A stretch of 64,000 nucleotides of DNA, from the NCBI RefSeq assembly GCF_021441885.1, contig NZ_CP090438.1, forward strand, positions 1,984,001 through 2,048,000, written 5' to 3'. The position numbers and the translations under genes are program-made. Origin of the DNA: Vibrio maritimus (lineage in GTDB: Bacteria; Pseudomonadota; Gammaproteobacteria; Enterobacterales; Vibrionaceae). The notes beneath the pieces are model-generated. The model was not told the origin of the DNA, ran no database searches, and was given only the letters and a program-made list of their open reading frames with translations. The first letter of the stretch is position 1. Each line of letters starts with the position of its first letter. Shown here piece after piece: positions 63,557-64,000 of this stretch.

Positions 63557-64000
63557 TGACCTTAAGATTTAACAAGGAATCTTGGCAATTAGGCAATGTT
63601 CTCCCGTTTTTGAAACGGTGCGTTCGCGTGCTTGCCATCACCTTGGTGTTATTTGTTGTTTTGGTTGTCACAGTCGATCGTTGGGTGAGCTGGCAAGCCG
63701 AAGATCACTTGGTGACATCTATTGAAGAAGTGGACAACGTGCAAGTCGCTGTCGTGCTTGGGACCAGTAAATACTTAGGCCGCACACTCAACGAATACTA
63801 CTCACATAGGATAGATGCCGCCATCAATCTGTATAACGAAGGCAAGGTGTCCCACTTTTTGTTGAGTGGCGATAACGCCCATCGCTCTTACAATGAGCCA
63901 TGGACCATGAAGAGAGACCTCCTTAGAGCAAATGTGCCAGAGCCTGCAATTCACCTAGACTACGCCGGTTTCAGAACCCTAGACTCTATTGTTCGTGCCA
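63556..64000 (+). CDS. sanA: SanA/ElyC-like DUF218 envelope protein, 5' part
   Basis: The first ~148 codons of a gene cut by the window end. An N-terminal membrane helix (VLAITLVLFVVLVVTV) is followed by a DUF218 domain: VAVVLGTSKYLGR, HRIDAAINLYNEGKVSHFLL and SGDNAHRSYNEPWTMKRDL. SanA helps vancomycin resistance at high temperature and envelope barrier function. The GTG at 63556 overlaps the previous stop; AAAGGA lies 13 bases upstream, so the start is not certain. Confidence 0.82.
   Translation, partial: MTLRFNKESWQLGNVLPFLKRCVRVLAITLVLFVVLVVTVDRWVSWQAEDHLVTSIEEVDNVQVAVVLGTSKYLGRTLNEYYSHRIDAAINLYNEGKVSHFLLSGDNAHRSYNEPWTMKRDLLRANVPEPAIHLDYAGFRTLDSIVRA

Noticed and set aside
1..64000. Insertion sequences, prophage, integron cassettes or CRISPR arrays
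   Set aside because: No transposase, integrase, phage gene, regular direct-repeat array or long terminal repeat was seen.

Overview
The window looks like a piece of the main chromosome of a Vibrio or a close relative. The evidence is indirect: moderate GC, proteins that read as Vibrio-type families (DUF3581, DUF3334, DUF3392, a ~485-residue glyceraldehyde-3-phosphate dehydrogenase, a YdiJ-type FAD/Fe-S oxidoreductase, a SulA-like protein), and a purC / helicase / malic enzyme neighbourhood. No rRNA, tRNA, CRISPR array, insertion sequence or phage was seen. No species is claimed.

Layout. 1-3.3 kb: the 3' end of a uroporphyrinogen-III methyltransferase gene, then two divergent DUF4382 lipoproteins with a small charged secreted protein between them. 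3.3-16.1 kb (minus strand): a complete tad (tight adherence, Flp pilus) locus, here tad-1, with two tandem Flp pilins, a prepilin peptidase, an unusual AAA ATPase, RcpC, RcpA, a small lipoprotein, TadG, TadE, TadF, TadZ, TadA, TadB, TadC and TadD. 16.5-21.7 kb: an AraC-type regulator and three membrane glycosyltransferase-type genes (an STT3-like GT-C protein, a polyprenyl-phosphate GT2 and a GT39-like GT-C protein). 21.8-35.0 kb (minus strand): a second complete tad locus, tad-2, with a different gene order (flp, tadV, rcpC, rcpA, lipoprotein, tadZ, A, B, C, D, E, F), a vWA-domain TadG, an OmpA-like protein and a coiled-coil periplasmic protein. A divergent LysR regulator follows. The two tad loci bracket the sugar-transfer genes, which makes pilus glycosylation an attractive but unproven idea.

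36.5-49.8 kb: metabolic and accessory genes. These are a GH13 amylase lipoprotein, long-form GAPDH, a siderophore-interacting protein with a candidate Fur site, and a tryptophanase cluster (tnaC leader peptide, tnaA, tryptophan permease, RidA). I found tnaC by reading upstream of tnaA; its Trp/Asp/Lys/Ile/Pro spacing matches the E. coli leader. Then come an esterase-like lipoprotein with a DUF333 lipoprotein, an MFS transporter, DUF3581 and an isoprenylcysteine methyltransferase-like protein.

49.8-64 kb: largely housekeeping. These are a YdiJ-like oxidoreductase, DUF3334, DUF2786, a Sel1-plus-J-domain membrane protein, a CxxC miniprotein, a SulA-like division inhibitor under a perfect LexA box, purC with a PurR-like operator, an HrpB-like helicase, NAD-malic enzyme, DUF3392 and the 5' part of a SanA-like protein cut by the window end. 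Several start codons were moved from the longest open frame to an internal ATG or GTG with a clear ribosome binding site. The reason is given in each entry.
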